This document shows positions 25,381 to 36,705 of a DNA stretch of 64,000 bases, in pieces. Position 1 is the first letter of the stretch, and each line of letters begins with the position of its first letter. Location of the stretch: assembly GCF_002982075.1 (NCBI RefSeq), contig NZ_PUEJ01000003.1:62001-126000 (forward strand), in the 5' to 3' direction. Both the position numbers and the translations under genes were made by a program. A model generated the notes under the pieces. It was given only the letters and a program-made list of their open reading frames with translations, searched no databases and was not told the origin of the DNA. The stretch is from Labrys okinawensis (GTDB lineage Bacteria; Pseudomonadota; Alphaproteobacteria; Rhizobiales; Labraceae).

Positions 25381-26094
25381 TTATCGCGCGAGCCGCATGA
25401 AATTTCGATAGACAATGGCGGCGTTGGCCTCGAAGCCCTCGGCATGGGCGGCGATGTCGGCCTGCAGGCGTTCCATGGCGCCTTCGCCATTGGTGCGCTC
25501 CAGGGCGGCCCTGTATTCGGGCACGCAGCCCCATTGCTGCACGGCGGCATTCTCGGCCTCGACGTGATATTGCATGCCCCAGGCGCGCGGCGCGGCACGG
25601 ATGGCCTGAACGGGGCAGAGGGGCGAGGAGGCCAACACCTCGGCGCCCTCGGGCGCCTGGGCGACGCGCACCGAATGCCATTGCAGCACCGGAAAGCGCG
25701 GCGCGAGGCCGTCGAAAAGCGGGTCTGCCCGGCCGGCCTGCGTCACCTCGACATCGAAGACGCCGACTTCGGGCGGGATCTGCGGCCCACAGGTGCCGCC
25801 GAGCGCATCGGCGAGCAATTGGTGGCCGAGGCAGATACCGAGATAAGGCTTGCCGAGTTCGCGCACCCAGCGGCGGATGACACGCTTTTCCTCAATCAGC
25901 CAGGGAAACTGATCGACGTCCCAGACATCCATGGCGCCGCCCATGACCCAGAGCGCATCATAAGGTTCGAGCGCCGGGATGGTGCCGCCCTCGTCGAGCT
26001 CCACCGCGTCCCATTCGACGCCGTCGCGGGCGAAGAAGGAGCGGAAAATGCCGGGATGCTCGGAAGAGAGGTGCTGGAGGACGAGGATGCGCAT
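25381..26094 (-). CDS. Class I glutamine amidotransferase
   Basis: 237 residues from ATG 26094. The full catalytic triad is visible: Cys88 in GICLGHQLL, His177 and Glu179 in GMQYHVEAE. It resembles stand-alone GMP-synthase-like amidotransferases (GATase1_GMPS_like), which release ammonia from glutamine for a partner or hydrolyse gamma-glutamyl compounds. No synthetase partner is adjacent. It is probably cytoplasmic and monocistronic. Confidence 0.88.
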   Translation of the reverse strand: MRILVLQHLSSEHPGIFRSFFARDGVEWDAVELDEGGTIPALEPYDALWVMGGAMDVWDVDQFPWLIEEKRVIRRWVRELGKPYLGICLGHQLLADALGGTCGPQIPPEVGVFDVEVTQAGRADPLFDGLAPRFPVLQWHSVRVAQAPEGAEVLASSPLCPVQAIRAAPRAWGMQYHVEAENAAVQQWGCVPEYRAALERTNGEGAMERLQADIAAHAEGFEANAAIVYRNFMRLAR

Positions 26095-26184
26095 GGCAGA
26101 ATGAAAGCCGTCAGAAATCGAATGGTCAGACCATCCGACAGGCAATCATCGCTTCGTGCAAGCCCTATTGTCGTCCGCAAACCC

Positions 26185-26835
26185 TCATCCGGCCGGCAGG
26201 GGACCCGTAACGGGCGCGGTGCGTCGCCGCAGGCCGAGCCAGAGGGCTCCGCCGATCAGAAAGGCGAGACCGCCGAAAGTCGCCAGGCTCGGGGGATGCC
26301 CGGGCACCTCGCTCCAGCGCGGCGACACCACGTCGGCGGTGTTGAACGCCTCGCCGCTGAAGCGGCAAAGCACCAGCGCGGCATTGTTCCTGGCCATGTC
26401 GAGCCCGACCTTCTCGACGAGGGCGCGCACCTCCGCGCGGTCTCCACGCGTCTGCCTGAGCTCGAGAAGCAGGGCCTGCGTGCCGGCGAGATAGGCATGG
26501 CTGCATTCGTTGAAGGGGCTTTCCTCGTCCTTCAGGCTGCCCGGGACCAGCCCGCGGAAGCAGAAGAAATACTGCCAGTCGACGAAGGCGCGCAGCCGGC
26601 GCGCGGTCTCGTCGAGCCCCGTCTGACGATCGGCGAGGGCAAGAATCGCGGGCATGTTGTCGGCAATCACGGCCATCTGGCCATGGGTGAGATTTGGGAT
26701 GGGAATGCCGGCCCCGCTGCCATCGCCGGAGGGGTGGTGGGCAAAGGCGGCCGGCGCCTGGGCGCCGGCAAGCAGCAGGGCGCACAGCCAGAACAAGGCT
26801 GTCCGCCAGTGCTTTACCGTCCGTTTGCCCGCCAA
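26185..26835 (-). CDS. Exported, C-terminally anchored protein of unknown function
   Basis: 216 residues. A signal peptide (about residues 1-32, ending PAAFAHH) begins the chain and a single membrane segment (LATFGGLAFLIGGALWLGL) followed by RRR ends it, so the main domain faces the periplasm. That domain has three conserved-looking Cys residues and the phrase FVDWQYFFCFRGLVPGSLKDEESPFNECSHAYLAG. No family was recognised. Placed downstream of a PepSY protein, it may belong to metal or redox handling at the membrane. Confidence 0.72.
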   Translation of the reverse strand: MAGKRTVKHWRTALFWLCALLLAGAQAPAAFAHHPSGDGSGAGIPIPNLTHGQMAVIADNMPAILALADRQTGLDETARRLRAFVDWQYFFCFRGLVPGSLKDEESPFNECSHAYLAGTQALLLELRQTRGDRAEVRALVEKVGLDMARNNAALVLCRFSGEAFNTADVVSPRWSEVPGHPPSLATFGGLAFLIGGALWLGLRRRTAPVTGPLPAG

Positions 26836-26961
26836 GCCCGTTGCTCCCCGTTTTAGGCAGAGCCAAACCGCGAAGCGGGCCTCATGTCAACTGCGCCTCC
26901 GTTCCGCGAAACGCCGACGTCCTTGTCCGCCTTTCAAAAACGGCATGCTCGCAAGTGGAAG

Positions 26962-26986
26962 ATGCGGACGGGACATCCGCGCTCCC
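26962..26986. repeat. Short family-A palindrome
   Basis: TGCGGACGGGACATCCGCGCTCC keeps the right half of the GAGCGCGGAC element and pairs GCGGA with TCCGC. It lies directly after the stop codon of the PepSY gene. Confidence 0.6.
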
Positions 26987-26995
26987 GGGGTTCCT

Positions 26996-28366
26996 CTATC
27001 CGAAGGCGCGGCGCAGAGGCGGCACGGTGCGGATGACGAGGAGATCCAGCGCCACCATCACCATGATGGCAAGGCCGGTGACAGGGAAGGCGAGGCCGAC
27101 GGCGATGGCGACAATCCACAGGCCGCGGTAGACGCGCGAGTCGCTGGGATAGGGCGGCACGCCGAGCTTGCCGGTGGGGCGGCGCTTCCACCACATCATC
27201 ACGCCGGAAACGCTGGCGAGGACGACGGCCAGGCACGTCGCCAGCATCACGAGCTGGTTGGCAAGGCCCCATTGCTGACCCTGATGCACGTTGATGCCGA
27301 ACTCGATCGCCTTGGCGACGCCGCCGAAATCCCCGAATTTGAGGTCGACGATCGGCCTGCCCGAATATTGGTCGATATGGATGGTGCGCTCCTTGGACAG
27401 ATCGTCCGGGAAGATCGCCGCGGTGTAGACGCCGTTTTCTTCGGTCGGCAGCGCCATTTCGAAGCCGGGCGCGATGCCGAGGCCGCGCGCGACGGCGACG
27501 GCGCGATCGAGCCCGATCGCATGGGTGTAAGGCAGGGCCGATTGGGGCACCGGCGAATTCTCCACCGTCCAGCCGGCCTTGCTGACGACGTCCTGCAGCG
27601 GCACGGTGGAAGTGGGGGTATTATCCCAGAGCTGGGTGGGATAGCCGAGGCCCGCCTGCGTCGCGAACCCATTGAGCTGCTTGCCCCAGAAACCGGCCCA
27701 GGGCAGGCCGCTGGCCGCCAGGAAAAAGATCACCAGCCCTGCGAAGGCGCCGGTGACGGCATGGAGGTCGCGCCACCACACCCGGCGTGCCGGGGTGCCG
27801 CGGACAGTCACCACGCCCCCGCTCTGGCCGCGTGGCCACCACAGATAGATCCCTGTGATCACCAGGATGAGGGCAAAGCCGCCCACGGCCTCGATCAGCC
27901 GGTTGGTGAAGGTGCCGAACAGTTCCAGGCTATGGATCTTCTTGATCAGCCACATCGGTTCGCGGTCGGCGCGCAGCGTGTCGAGCACGGCGCCGCTATA
28001 GGGATCGAGGTACACATAGTATTTGCCGCTGTCGTCCCTGTAGGTGACCTTGGCCGAAGAGGTGGCGTCGGCGGGCTCGGCGTAGGCCGTGGCGGCGGCT
28101 TCGGGCCTGCCTTCGAGAGCCTTGTCGACCAGCTCTTCCGGCGACAGGGCCGGCGTGCCGGGATTGGCGACGACGGTTCGGTAGGCAAAGAGCGTGTGGT
28201 TGATCTCGTCCTTGAACAGATAGAGCGAGCCCGTGACGGCCAGCAGGATCATGAAGGGAACGCAGAGGAGGCCGGCATAGAAATGCCAGCGCCAGATGGC
28301 GCGCTGCAGCGACAGGCGCGAGGGCGGAACGATCGCGAGGGTGTCCGCGCCGTGGGAGATGGTCAT
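26996..28366 (-). CDS. PepSY-domain membrane protein (PiuB-like)
   Basis: 456 residues with four or more membrane segments: residues about 25-50 (WHFYAGLLCVPFMILLAVTGSLYLF), IEAVGGFALILVITGIYLWWP, GAFAGLVIFFLAASGLPW and a C-terminal pair. Large periplasmic PepSY loops lie between (YYVYLDPYSGAVLD; YTAAIFPDDLSKERTIHIDQYSG). This architecture is typical of PiuB proteins associated with siderophore or iron uptake, possibly as ferric-siderophore reductases. The small Cys-containing protein gene lies 88 bp upstream. Confidence 0.88.
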   Translation of the reverse strand: MTISHGADTLAIVPPSRLSLQRAIWRWHFYAGLLCVPFMILLAVTGSLYLFKDEINHTLFAYRTVVANPGTPALSPEELVDKALEGRPEAAATAYAEPADATSSAKVTYRDDSGKYYVYLDPYSGAVLDTLRADREPMWLIKKIHSLELFGTFTNRLIEAVGGFALILVITGIYLWWPRGQSGGVVTVRGTPARRVWWRDLHAVTGAFAGLVIFFLAASGLPWAGFWGKQLNGFATQAGLGYPTQLWDNTPTSTVPLQDVVSKAGWTVENSPVPQSALPYTHAIGLDRAVAVARGLGIAPGFEMALPTEENGVYTAAIFPDDLSKERTIHIDQYSGRPIVDLKFGDFGGVAKAIEFGINVHQGQQWGLANQLVMLATCLAVVLASVSGVMMWWKRRPTGKLGVPPYPSDSRVYRGLWIVAIAVGLAFPVTGLAIMVMVALDLLVIRTVPPLRRAFG

Positions 28367-28454
28367 GGCGGTGTCCTGAGTTGCCGTCCGCCTGCTCGCA
28401 ACCGAAAGCTGCGGGCGGCGTCAGGCCGAAAGCGAAGGGGTGGTCGTTCTCAGG

Positions 28455-28856
28455 TCACGCCATCGGCGGTCCGCGCGGGTGGGCAGCCGCGCGATGGAGG
28501 GAAGGGGGAATGCGGCTGTCCGCCGCCAAGGGGGCAAGGGCCGCCAAGATGGAAAGGCGCCGCGGCAGGTCGATGCCGGCGGGTGAGGCCGGCCCGCCGA
28601 AGCCGGGGCAGAGGATGCAGCACTCCGCCTCATGGCCGCGATGGTCTGCTGGCGGGACTGATCCCGCGTCGGTGATGCCCATGCCGTTGCCGGCGCAGAC
28701 GATTTCGAGCGCGGCGAGATTGCGGTCGAGCGTGTCGGCCCGCAATTGCGGCGCCATCAGTACGCCCATCAGCAGGCTGTTGACCAGCAGCGCATAGACG
28801 GCGAAGGCCGTGACAGCGGCCTTCGTGATGTCCCTGCCTATGCGCGAAGCGTGCAC
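28455..28856 (-). CDS. Small DUF2946-like membrane-associated protein
   Basis: 133 residues from a GTG at 28856, chosen because AGGAA lies nine bases before it; an ATG at 28913 has no such site. One N-terminal hydrophobic helix (AAVTAFAVYALLVNSLLMGVLMA) precedes a Cys/His segment HRGHEAECCILCPGFGG that could bind metal. The C-terminal third is disordered. Its position upstream of a PepSY protein matches the DUF2946 genes often seen next to TonB-dependent metal uptake. The family assignment is tentative. Confidence 0.62.
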   Translation of the reverse strand: MHASRIGRDITKAAVTAFAVYALLVNSLLMGVLMAPQLRADTLDRNLAALEIVCAGNGMGITDAGSVPPADHRGHEAECCILCPGFGGPASPAGIDLPRRLSILAALAPLAADSRIPPSLHRAAAHPRGPPMA

Positions 28857-29004
28857 TGTTGCCGGTTCCTGATGGGTTTTGAGGCGCGCCGGACATGCCG
28901 GCGCGAGGATCATCTTGTCATTGCCGGGTCGGCCCCGGCAAGAAACAACATTGTCGCGATTTTGAACCTGCCGATCCGAACGGCTCGTAAGCGGGGCCTC
29001 TTTC

Positions 29005-31155
<2,151 letters not shown>

Positions 31156-31356
31156 TGCCGCATCGCTCTTCGCAACTGCAGTATGACGATTTCGCGATCT
31201 AAGGAAGAGGGTAATGCACCAATCCGTTTCGACCGGGATCCGAGCTTGGCTCGAAAACCCCTCGGCGGCGCCGGCCGATCGCAGGCCCGCGGCAAGGGCT
31301 GAAGCCTTTGCCGTCGCCCCTGCTATAAGACCGTCTCCTGTAGGATGGAGCGGGTG

Positions 31357-32031
31357 ATGGAGATCTGGACGGAACTCGACAGCGTGGTGACGGCGCAGGG
31401 AGACCGGATCGTCCTGCGCCGCCGCGGCGGTCTCTTCGACATCCGCTTCAATGGCTGGGAGCTGATGTCGAACCATGATCCCCGCTCGGAGATCGTGCTG
31501 GCCGAGACCGTCTGCCGCCGCCTCGGGACGCAGGCGCCCCGCATCCTGATCGGCGGCCTCGGCATGGGCTATACGCTGAGGGCGACGCTCGATGGCGTCG
31601 GTCCGCAGGCGCATATTCTCGTCTGCGAACTCCTGCCCGAAATCGTTGCCTGGAACCGGGGCGTCCTCGCCCCGCTCGCCGGCCATCCGCTGGCGGACGG
31701 CCGCGTGACCGTGCGCACCGGCAGCGTGGCCGAGATCATCGCCGCCGAGCCCGCCGGCTTCGACGCCATTCTGCTCGATACCGACAATGGCCCCGATTAT
31801 GTCGTGCACGAGCCCAACCACGCGCTCTATTCGGGCGAGGGGATCGATCGCATCGCCCGCGCCCTTGCTCCGGGCGGTGTTGCCGGCCTGTGGTCGGCCA
31901 CCCGGTCGGCGCCCTTCGAGGCCAGCCTGTCGGCCTCGGGGCTGCCGTGGCGGTGCGAGAGAATATCGCTCGGGGAGCCGGGGCAGGAGCCGTTTCATAT
32001 GGTGTATCTGATCGGCGTGCCTGCCGGATAA
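31357..32031 (+). CDS. Spermidine-synthase-like class I SAM-dependent protein
   Basis: 224 residues. ATG 31357 is preferred to 31345 because GGAG sits six bases before it. The Rossmann core is clear: ILIGGLGMGYTLRATL (motif I), HILVCELLPEIVAWN (acidic end of strand 2), GRVTVRTGSVAEII and GFDAILLDTDNGPDYV (motif II). This is the polyamine-synthase-like group often annotated as spermidine synthase, but the polyamine-binding signature is not evident. The substrate is unknown. A hairpin terminator follows. Confidence 0.82.
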   Translation: MEIWTELDSVVTAQGDRIVLRRRGGLFDIRFNGWELMSNHDPRSEIVLAETVCRRLGTQAPRILIGGLGMGYTLRATLDGVGPQAHILVCELLPEIVAWNRGVLAPLAGHPLADGRVTVRTGSVAEIIAAEPAGFDAILLDTDNGPDYVVHEPNHALYSGEGIDRIARALAPGGVAGLWSATRSAPFEASLSASGLPWRCERISLGEPGQEPFHMVYLIGVPAG

Positions 32032-32036
32032 ACGCA

Positions 32037-32082
32037 GAAAAGCCCCATGGAAGAGGCGCGCGCCGGCTCTTCCGGCTTTCTT
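32037..32082 (+). terminator. Predicted intrinsic terminator
   Basis: AAAAGCC, GGAAGAG (32049-32055), GC-rich loop, CTCTTCC (32067-32073), GGCTTTCTT form a nested stem ending in a short T-rich run six bases after the stop of the methyltransferase-like gene. Confidence 0.6.
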
Positions 32083-32311
32083 AACCATGGCGGCCCATGC
32101 TGGCGGAATGGAAGGCACGCGATTGTATCGTACCCGTCATGGCCGGCGACCGCTGCTTTTCCCCGCATGGCGGCTTTGCCATAACCAAGCCTCGCTTTTA
32201 CCACGATGGACTGCCATTTATAATGCATCGAGTTTGTGATTCAGCTCCGTCGCCCGGGCGCATGGCAGAGGTCACCAACCACCCTTTGATCGAGCGAGGC
32301 GCGGAAACGGC

Positions 32312-34177
32312 ATGAAGCGTATTGGGCTATTCCTGGCCGCTATCGCTGCTGCGCTTCTTGCCGTGGTGCTGACGGTGCCGTGGATGACGCCGGAAAGCGT
32401 GCTGCGTGATACCTTCACCCGTGAGATCGTCGCCCTGACCGGCCGTACGCCCGTCATAGAGGGCCAGGTCCATCTGGCCTGGGCGCCGTTGCCGACGCTG
32501 ATGATCGAGAAGGTCACCATTCCCGGTGCCGAAGGCCTGCCGCCGCTGCTGGTGGCCGACAAAATGCAGGGCACGCTGCGCCTGGCGCCGCTGGTGATCG
32601 GGCGCATCGAAATATCGGGCCTGATGCTCAAGCGTGCCAGCATCGGCCTCACAGCCGGCAAGAATGGCGCGCGCTCGTGGGAATTCAAGGAGGGCGTGCT
32701 GGCCGAGGCCGCCGCCGGGCGCTTCGACAAGCCGATGCCGGTCAAGACCATTCGTCTCGTCGACGGCACCATCCGTTATGACGACAGCGCCCTGGGCCGG
32801 GTCACCTCCGTTTCGGTCGATGACGTCACGTTCGCCTGGGCCGGCCGCAGCGATGCGATGTCGGCGGCCGGCGTGATCAATTGGCGCGACCGCGAGGCCG
32901 AAATTGCCGTGGCGCTCGCCGATCCCGCCAGCCTGATCGCGGGTGGTAAGTCGGACATGCGGGCGCGCATCAAGGGCGATACGCTCAATCTCGCCGCCAG
33001 CGGCACGCTGGACGGGGCGGGGCGGCTGGACGGCAAGGTCTCGGCCAGCGGCACGTCGCTGCGCGACACGCTGCGCTGGCTCGGCTTCGGCCTGCCGGCC
33101 GGGCGCAGCCTCGCCGCCTATGACCTGCAGTCGCCCCTGACGCTCGATCACAGCGCCATTTCGCTCAACGAGGTTCAGCTCTCGCTCGACGGCAACGAGG
33201 CCGAAGGCTCGCTCACCGTCGAATTCGGCAAGGAGCGCCCCAAGGTCAGCGGCACGCTTGCCGCCGATACGCTCGACCTCAGCGCCTATTCCAATGAACT
33301 CCACCTTGCCGATGGCCGTCCGCGCAAATGGCGTGCCGATCATATCAGCATCAACAGCCTGCTGGTCAGCGACCTCGATCTGCGCATTTCGGCCGGCGAG
33401 ACGACCATCGATAAGGTTCGTCTCGGCCGCGCCGCGGCAACCGTCTCCACCCGCAACGGTCAGCTCGAGCTCGCCCTCAGCGAGGCCGTCGCCTATGGCG
33501 GCACGCTCAAGGGCACCATTGCGCTCAAGCCTTCCGACAAGATGACCGAACTCGCCGCCGCTGCCAGCTTTGAGGGCGTCGACATGGGCGGCGCACTCGG
33601 CGATCTCTTCGGTTTCCGGCGTCTGGAAGGAACCGGCACCGGGACGATGGCCGTCAGCGGCACCGGCGCTTCCATCGCCGACCTGTCGCGCTCGCTGCAG
33701 GGACGGGCCGATATCAGCGTCGCCGGCGGCTCCCTGGTCGGCATCGATCTCGCCAGCCTGATGCAGAAGATCGAGCGGCGGCCGCTCTCGGCCCGTTTCG
33801 AATCCTCCTATGGCGGCCGCACTACCTTCGACCTCGCCAAGGCCAGCTTCAAGATCACCGATGGCATGGCCAAGACCGCCGACTGCCGCATGGAGAACGG
33901 TTCCCTTTCGGTGTCGTTGACGGGGGATGCCAATATCGCCCTGCGCAGCCTCGACATGGCCGGCGTGGCCAATTGGAGCGATGCCGATGCTGCCAATCCC
34001 TTCCGCCTGCCCTTCCGCGTCTATGGCGGCTGGGAGGTGCCGGTGGTCGAGCCCGACACCGAGGCTCTGATCCGCCGTTCAGGTGCGGCCGCTCCATTGC
34101 TGCGCAGCTTCATCCGGCCGGGGCGGGACGTCACGCAGGACACCGGCAAAACGCCACCGGCTTCGGCGGCGCAGTAG
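32312..34177 (+). CDS. AsmA-family protein
   Basis: 621 residues. One N-terminal membrane helix (RIGLFLAAIAAALLAVVLTVPW) anchors a long periplasmic beta-rich body. The N-terminal AsmA region (VIEGQVHLAWAPLPTLMIEKVTIPGA) and the C-terminal AsmA_2-type segment (ADISVAGGSLVGIDLASLMQKIE) are present. AsmA-like proteins share the repeating beta-groove fold used for lipid transport between the membranes and affect outer-membrane assembly. It is transcribed alone, convergent with the sugar ABC operon, whose last stop is only seven bases away. Confidence 0.88.
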   Translation: MKRIGLFLAAIAAALLAVVLTVPWMTPESVLRDTFTREIVALTGRTPVIEGQVHLAWAPLPTLMIEKVTIPGAEGLPPLLVADKMQGTLRLAPLVIGRIEISGLMLKRASIGLTAGKNGARSWEFKEGVLAEAAAGRFDKPMPVKTIRLVDGTIRYDDSALGRVTSVSVDDVTFAWAGRSDAMSAAGVINWRDREAEIAVALADPASLIAGGKSDMRARIKGDTLNLAASGTLDGAGRLDGKVSASGTSLRDTLRWLGFGLPAGRSLAAYDLQSPLTLDHSAISLNEVQLSLDGNEAEGSLTVEFGKERPKVSGTLAADTLDLSAYSNELHLADGRPRKWRADHISINSLLVSDLDLRISAGETTIDKVRLGRAAATVSTRNGQLELALSEAVAYGGTLKGTIALKPSDKMTELAAAASFEGVDMGGALGDLFGFRRLEGTGTGTMAVSGTGASIADLSRSLQGRADISVAGGSLVGIDLASLMQKIERRPLSARFESSYGGRTTFDLAKASFKITDGMAKTADCRMENGSLSVSLTGDANIALRSLDMAGVANWSDADAANPFRLPFRVYGGWEVPVVEPDTEALIRRSGAAAPLLRSFIRPGRDVTQDTGKTPPASAAQ

Positions 34178-34184
34178 GACCCGT

Positions 34185-35090
34185 TCAGCGCCAGGCTTCG
34201 CCGGCCTGCGAGCGCTCCAACACGGCGAAGAAGATCACCGTGAGGGCGAGCACGATCACCAGGAGCACGAAGGCTGCTGCCGCTCCCTCGTTGAGCGAGA
34301 GGCCGAGGAAGGCCCGGCGATAGGCGAAGAAGCTCAGCACCTCCGTGGCGTTGCCGGGGCCGCCCTTGGTGAGCACATAGGGCAGGTCATAGGTGCGGAA
34401 TTCGTTGATCAGCTGGATGATGACGGTGATGGCCGCCACCGGCCGCAGCATCGGCAGGGTGATGTAGAAGAATTGCTGCCATGCCCGCGCGCCGTCGACC
34501 TCGGCGGCCTCATAGGGATCACGCGGCAGGGCGGCGAGACCGGCGGCCAGGATCAGCACCACGAAGGACATCTGCTGCCAGATGTCGATGGCCGCCATGG
34601 TCCACAACGCCATGCCCGGCGTGCCCAGCCAGTCGAGCCGGGGCAGGCCGAAGCTCTCCATCAGATGGTTGGCGATGCCGAGATTGGGCTGCAGCAGCAT
34701 GCGCCAGATCAGGGCGACCGAGATCGGCGACATCGCCATCGGAATGGTGAGGATGGCGAAATAGACCGGCTTCATGTGCACGGTACGGTTGAGCATCAGG
34801 GCGATGCCGAGGCCGATCACAAACTCGCCGATCACGGTGATGGCCGAATAGCGCACGGTAAGCCACAGGGCATTCCAGAACAGCGGGTCGGCCAGCATCG
34901 ACGCGAAGTTCTTGAAGCCCACCAGCGGCATCAGGCTGGGCTTGATCAGCGTCATCGACGAGATCGACAGGATGCAGGCATAGACCAGCGGAAAACCCAT
35001 CACGATGGCGAGCAGCAGGAGGCCGGGCAGGGCGAAAGCCCATCCGATCCGCCATTCCCGGCTGCGTCCGGCCAATCCCATCACGCTCAT
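34185..35090 (-). CDS. CUT1 sugar ABC permease (MalF/UgpA type)
   Basis: About 301 residues from ATG 35090; GTG 35102 is possible. Six membrane segments are apparent. The EAA loop EAAEVDGARAWQQFFYITLPMLRPV contacts the ATPase. It is the last gene of a four-gene operon (ATPase, MalG-type permease, binding protein, this permease), an unusual order. A RIME-like mosaic of more than 200 bp separates it from the binding-protein gene. Confidence 0.92.
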   Translation of the reverse strand: MSVMGLAGRSREWRIGWAFALPGLLLLAIVMGFPLVYACILSISSMTLIKPSLMPLVGFKNFASMLADPLFWNALWLTVRYSAITVIGEFVIGLGIALMLNRTVHMKPVYFAILTIPMAMSPISVALIWRMLLQPNLGIANHLMESFGLPRLDWLGTPGMALWTMAAIDIWQQMSFVVLILAAGLAALPRDPYEAAEVDGARAWQQFFYITLPMLRPVAAITVIIQLINEFRTYDLPYVLTKGGPGNATEVLSFFAYRRAFLGLSLNEGAAAAFVLLVIVLALTVIFFAVLERSQAGEAWR

Positions 35091-35102
35091 CTGTCGCACC
35101 AC

Positions 35103-35314
35103 TGGAGCGTTTTCAAGAAAAGTTGGCAGACTTTTCGCCTGAGAAAACGCGTCAAAACAAGGGGTAGAGAAAAGATGCGATTTATAGAAATCGCGCTTTG
35201 CTCTGGTTTCTATAGCGTTTTGCGATTAGACGGAGTCACCTAGAATCGCAAAGACGCGTCAGAACAATGAGTTAGAGCAAATAAGCGTTCACGCTTGAAC
35301 GCGCTTTGCTCTAG
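35103..35314. repeat. RIME-like mosaic, two units, between binding protein and permease (family B)
   Basis: Unit one (about 35103-35209) starts GGAGCGTTTTCAAG and contains GAAAACGCG and a TTTATAGAAATCGCG stem. Unit two (35210-35314) is an inverted copy of the element at 25216-25320, ending at GCGCTTTGCTCTAG with the dyad GCGTTCACGCTTGAACGC. The pair occupies nearly the whole gap inside the operon. Confidence 0.85.
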
Positions 35315-35354
35315 GGCAGGACCGGCGCGGCCCGAAGACCGCGCCGGGGCAAGG

Positions 35355-36650
35355 TCACTTGTCGAGCAGTTGCTGCAAACCGTCGGAGGCCGCCTTCAGC
35401 GCCGCCTCGGACGTCGCCTGGCCGCCGGCCGCGAGTGAGAGTTGCGTGCCGAGCACGTCCTCGTACTGGGCCGAATAGGTGAAGATCGGGAAGGACTTGC
35501 CGCTCGCCACCACGGATTCGGCCGTCGCGTAGAAGGGGTACTTCTTCAGCACCTCGGCATCCTTGTAGACGTCGGAACGCACGGGTGCGTGGCCCTGCAG
35601 GGCGCGCTTGACCGATATCTCCTTGCTCTGCACCCATTGGATGAAGGTCCAGGCCGCTTCCTGCTCTTCCGGCGTGGTGTTCTTGGGAATGCCCCAGCCC
35701 CAGCCGCCGCTCTCGCCATGGCCGCCGGGCATCACTGATAGCCCGACCTTGCCGGCCACCGTCGGGCATTTGGCGGCATCGTCCATCTGCGGCAGCATCC
35801 ACCAATAGGTCACCATGGAGAAGGCCGCGCCCGAGCACATCAGCCGCATGGTGTCGTCGAGCGTGGCCGAGGTCGCGCCCTGCTGGGCGCCGTTCTGGAT
35901 GTTGTCGACATAGAGGTCCAGGGCCTTCTTGGCCTCCGGCGTGTTCAGGCTGGCCTTGCCGGCGGCGTCGCGATAGGCCCCGCCCGCCGAGAACAGGTAG
36001 TTGGAGAATTCCATGCTGTTCGGATCGCCGCGCTGGCCTTGCATCGCTGCGCCCGCGACCTTGGCGTTGGCCTTCATGAATTTGGAAATCGCCACATAGT
36101 CTTCCAGCGAGGTGGGCAGGGCGAGCTCCTTGCCGGTGGCGCTCTTATAGGCCGCCTTCAGCTTTTCGTCGGCGAGAAGGTCCTTCCGATAGAGCAGGCC
36201 CATCGAGTAATTGTACATCGGCACCAGGTTGAGCTTGTCCTGGCTGCCGCCGAGCAGCTCGACGGTGGAGGGTATGAAGGCCCCGAGATCGTATTTGCTC
36301 TTCTCGACCAGGGGCTTGAGATCGACGAGCCAGTTCGCCGCCGGGAATTCGCCGGCCCAGAGGAAATCGACCTCGAGCAGATTGTAGTAGCTCTGCGGCC
36401 CCGTGAGCTGGGCCACCAGCTTGTCGTGCATGTCGGGATAGCCGATCTTCTCGAATTCGACCTTGATGCCGGTCTTCTGCTCGAATTCCGGCAGCAGCGC
36501 CTCGATGATCTTGGTCTCCGGCACGTCCTCCATCAGCGCGCGCAGGGTGACCGTCTCCGCGGCCGCCGGCGACAGCGAAGTGCCTAGCAGCATCGCCGTG
36601 CCGGCTGCCGCCAGCAGGGTCTTTTTCAGGCGATTCTCGTTCCAGATCAT
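35355..36650 (-). CDS. CUT1 extracellular sugar-binding protein
   Basis: 431 residues. Signal peptide: about 31 residues, ending SPAAAE. The mature chain is of the SBP_bac_1 type (VTLRALMEDVPETKIIEALLPEFEQKTGIKVEFEKIGYPDMHDKLVAQLTG; later NYSMGLLYRKDLL; GWGIPKNTTPEEQEAAWTFIQW). It delivers an oligosaccharide, polyol or glycerol-phosphate-like ligand to the adjacent permeases. The exact ligand cannot be read from the sequence. Confidence 0.93.
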   Translation of the reverse strand: MIWNENRLKKTLLAAAGTAMLLGTSLSPAAAETVTLRALMEDVPETKIIEALLPEFEQKTGIKVEFEKIGYPDMHDKLVAQLTGPQSYYNLLEVDFLWAGEFPAANWLVDLKPLVEKSKYDLGAFIPSTVELLGGSQDKLNLVPMYNYSMGLLYRKDLLADEKLKAAYKSATGKELALPTSLEDYVAISKFMKANAKVAGAAMQGQRGDPNSMEFSNYLFSAGGAYRDAAGKASLNTPEAKKALDLYVDNIQNGAQQGATSATLDDTMRLMCSGAAFSMVTYWWMLPQMDDAAKCPTVAGKVGLSVMPGGHGESGGWGWGIPKNTTPEEQEAAWTFIQWVQSKEISVKRALQGHAPVRSDVYKDAEVLKKYPFYATAESVVASGKSFPIFTYSAQYEDVLGTQLSLAAGGQATSEAALKAASDGLQQLLDK

Positions 36651-36705
36651 GGCTCTATCCCTCTCTCCGTGATGTGCGGCTTTGTTGCCGCTCTGTGTTG
36701 CCGGC

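Noticed and set aside
31156..32118. Upstream extension of the acetoacetyl-CoA synthetase frame to 1037 residues
   Set aside because: The added part is antisense to the methyltransferase-fold gene and has the biased composition of a shadow frame; family N-termini start well inside it.
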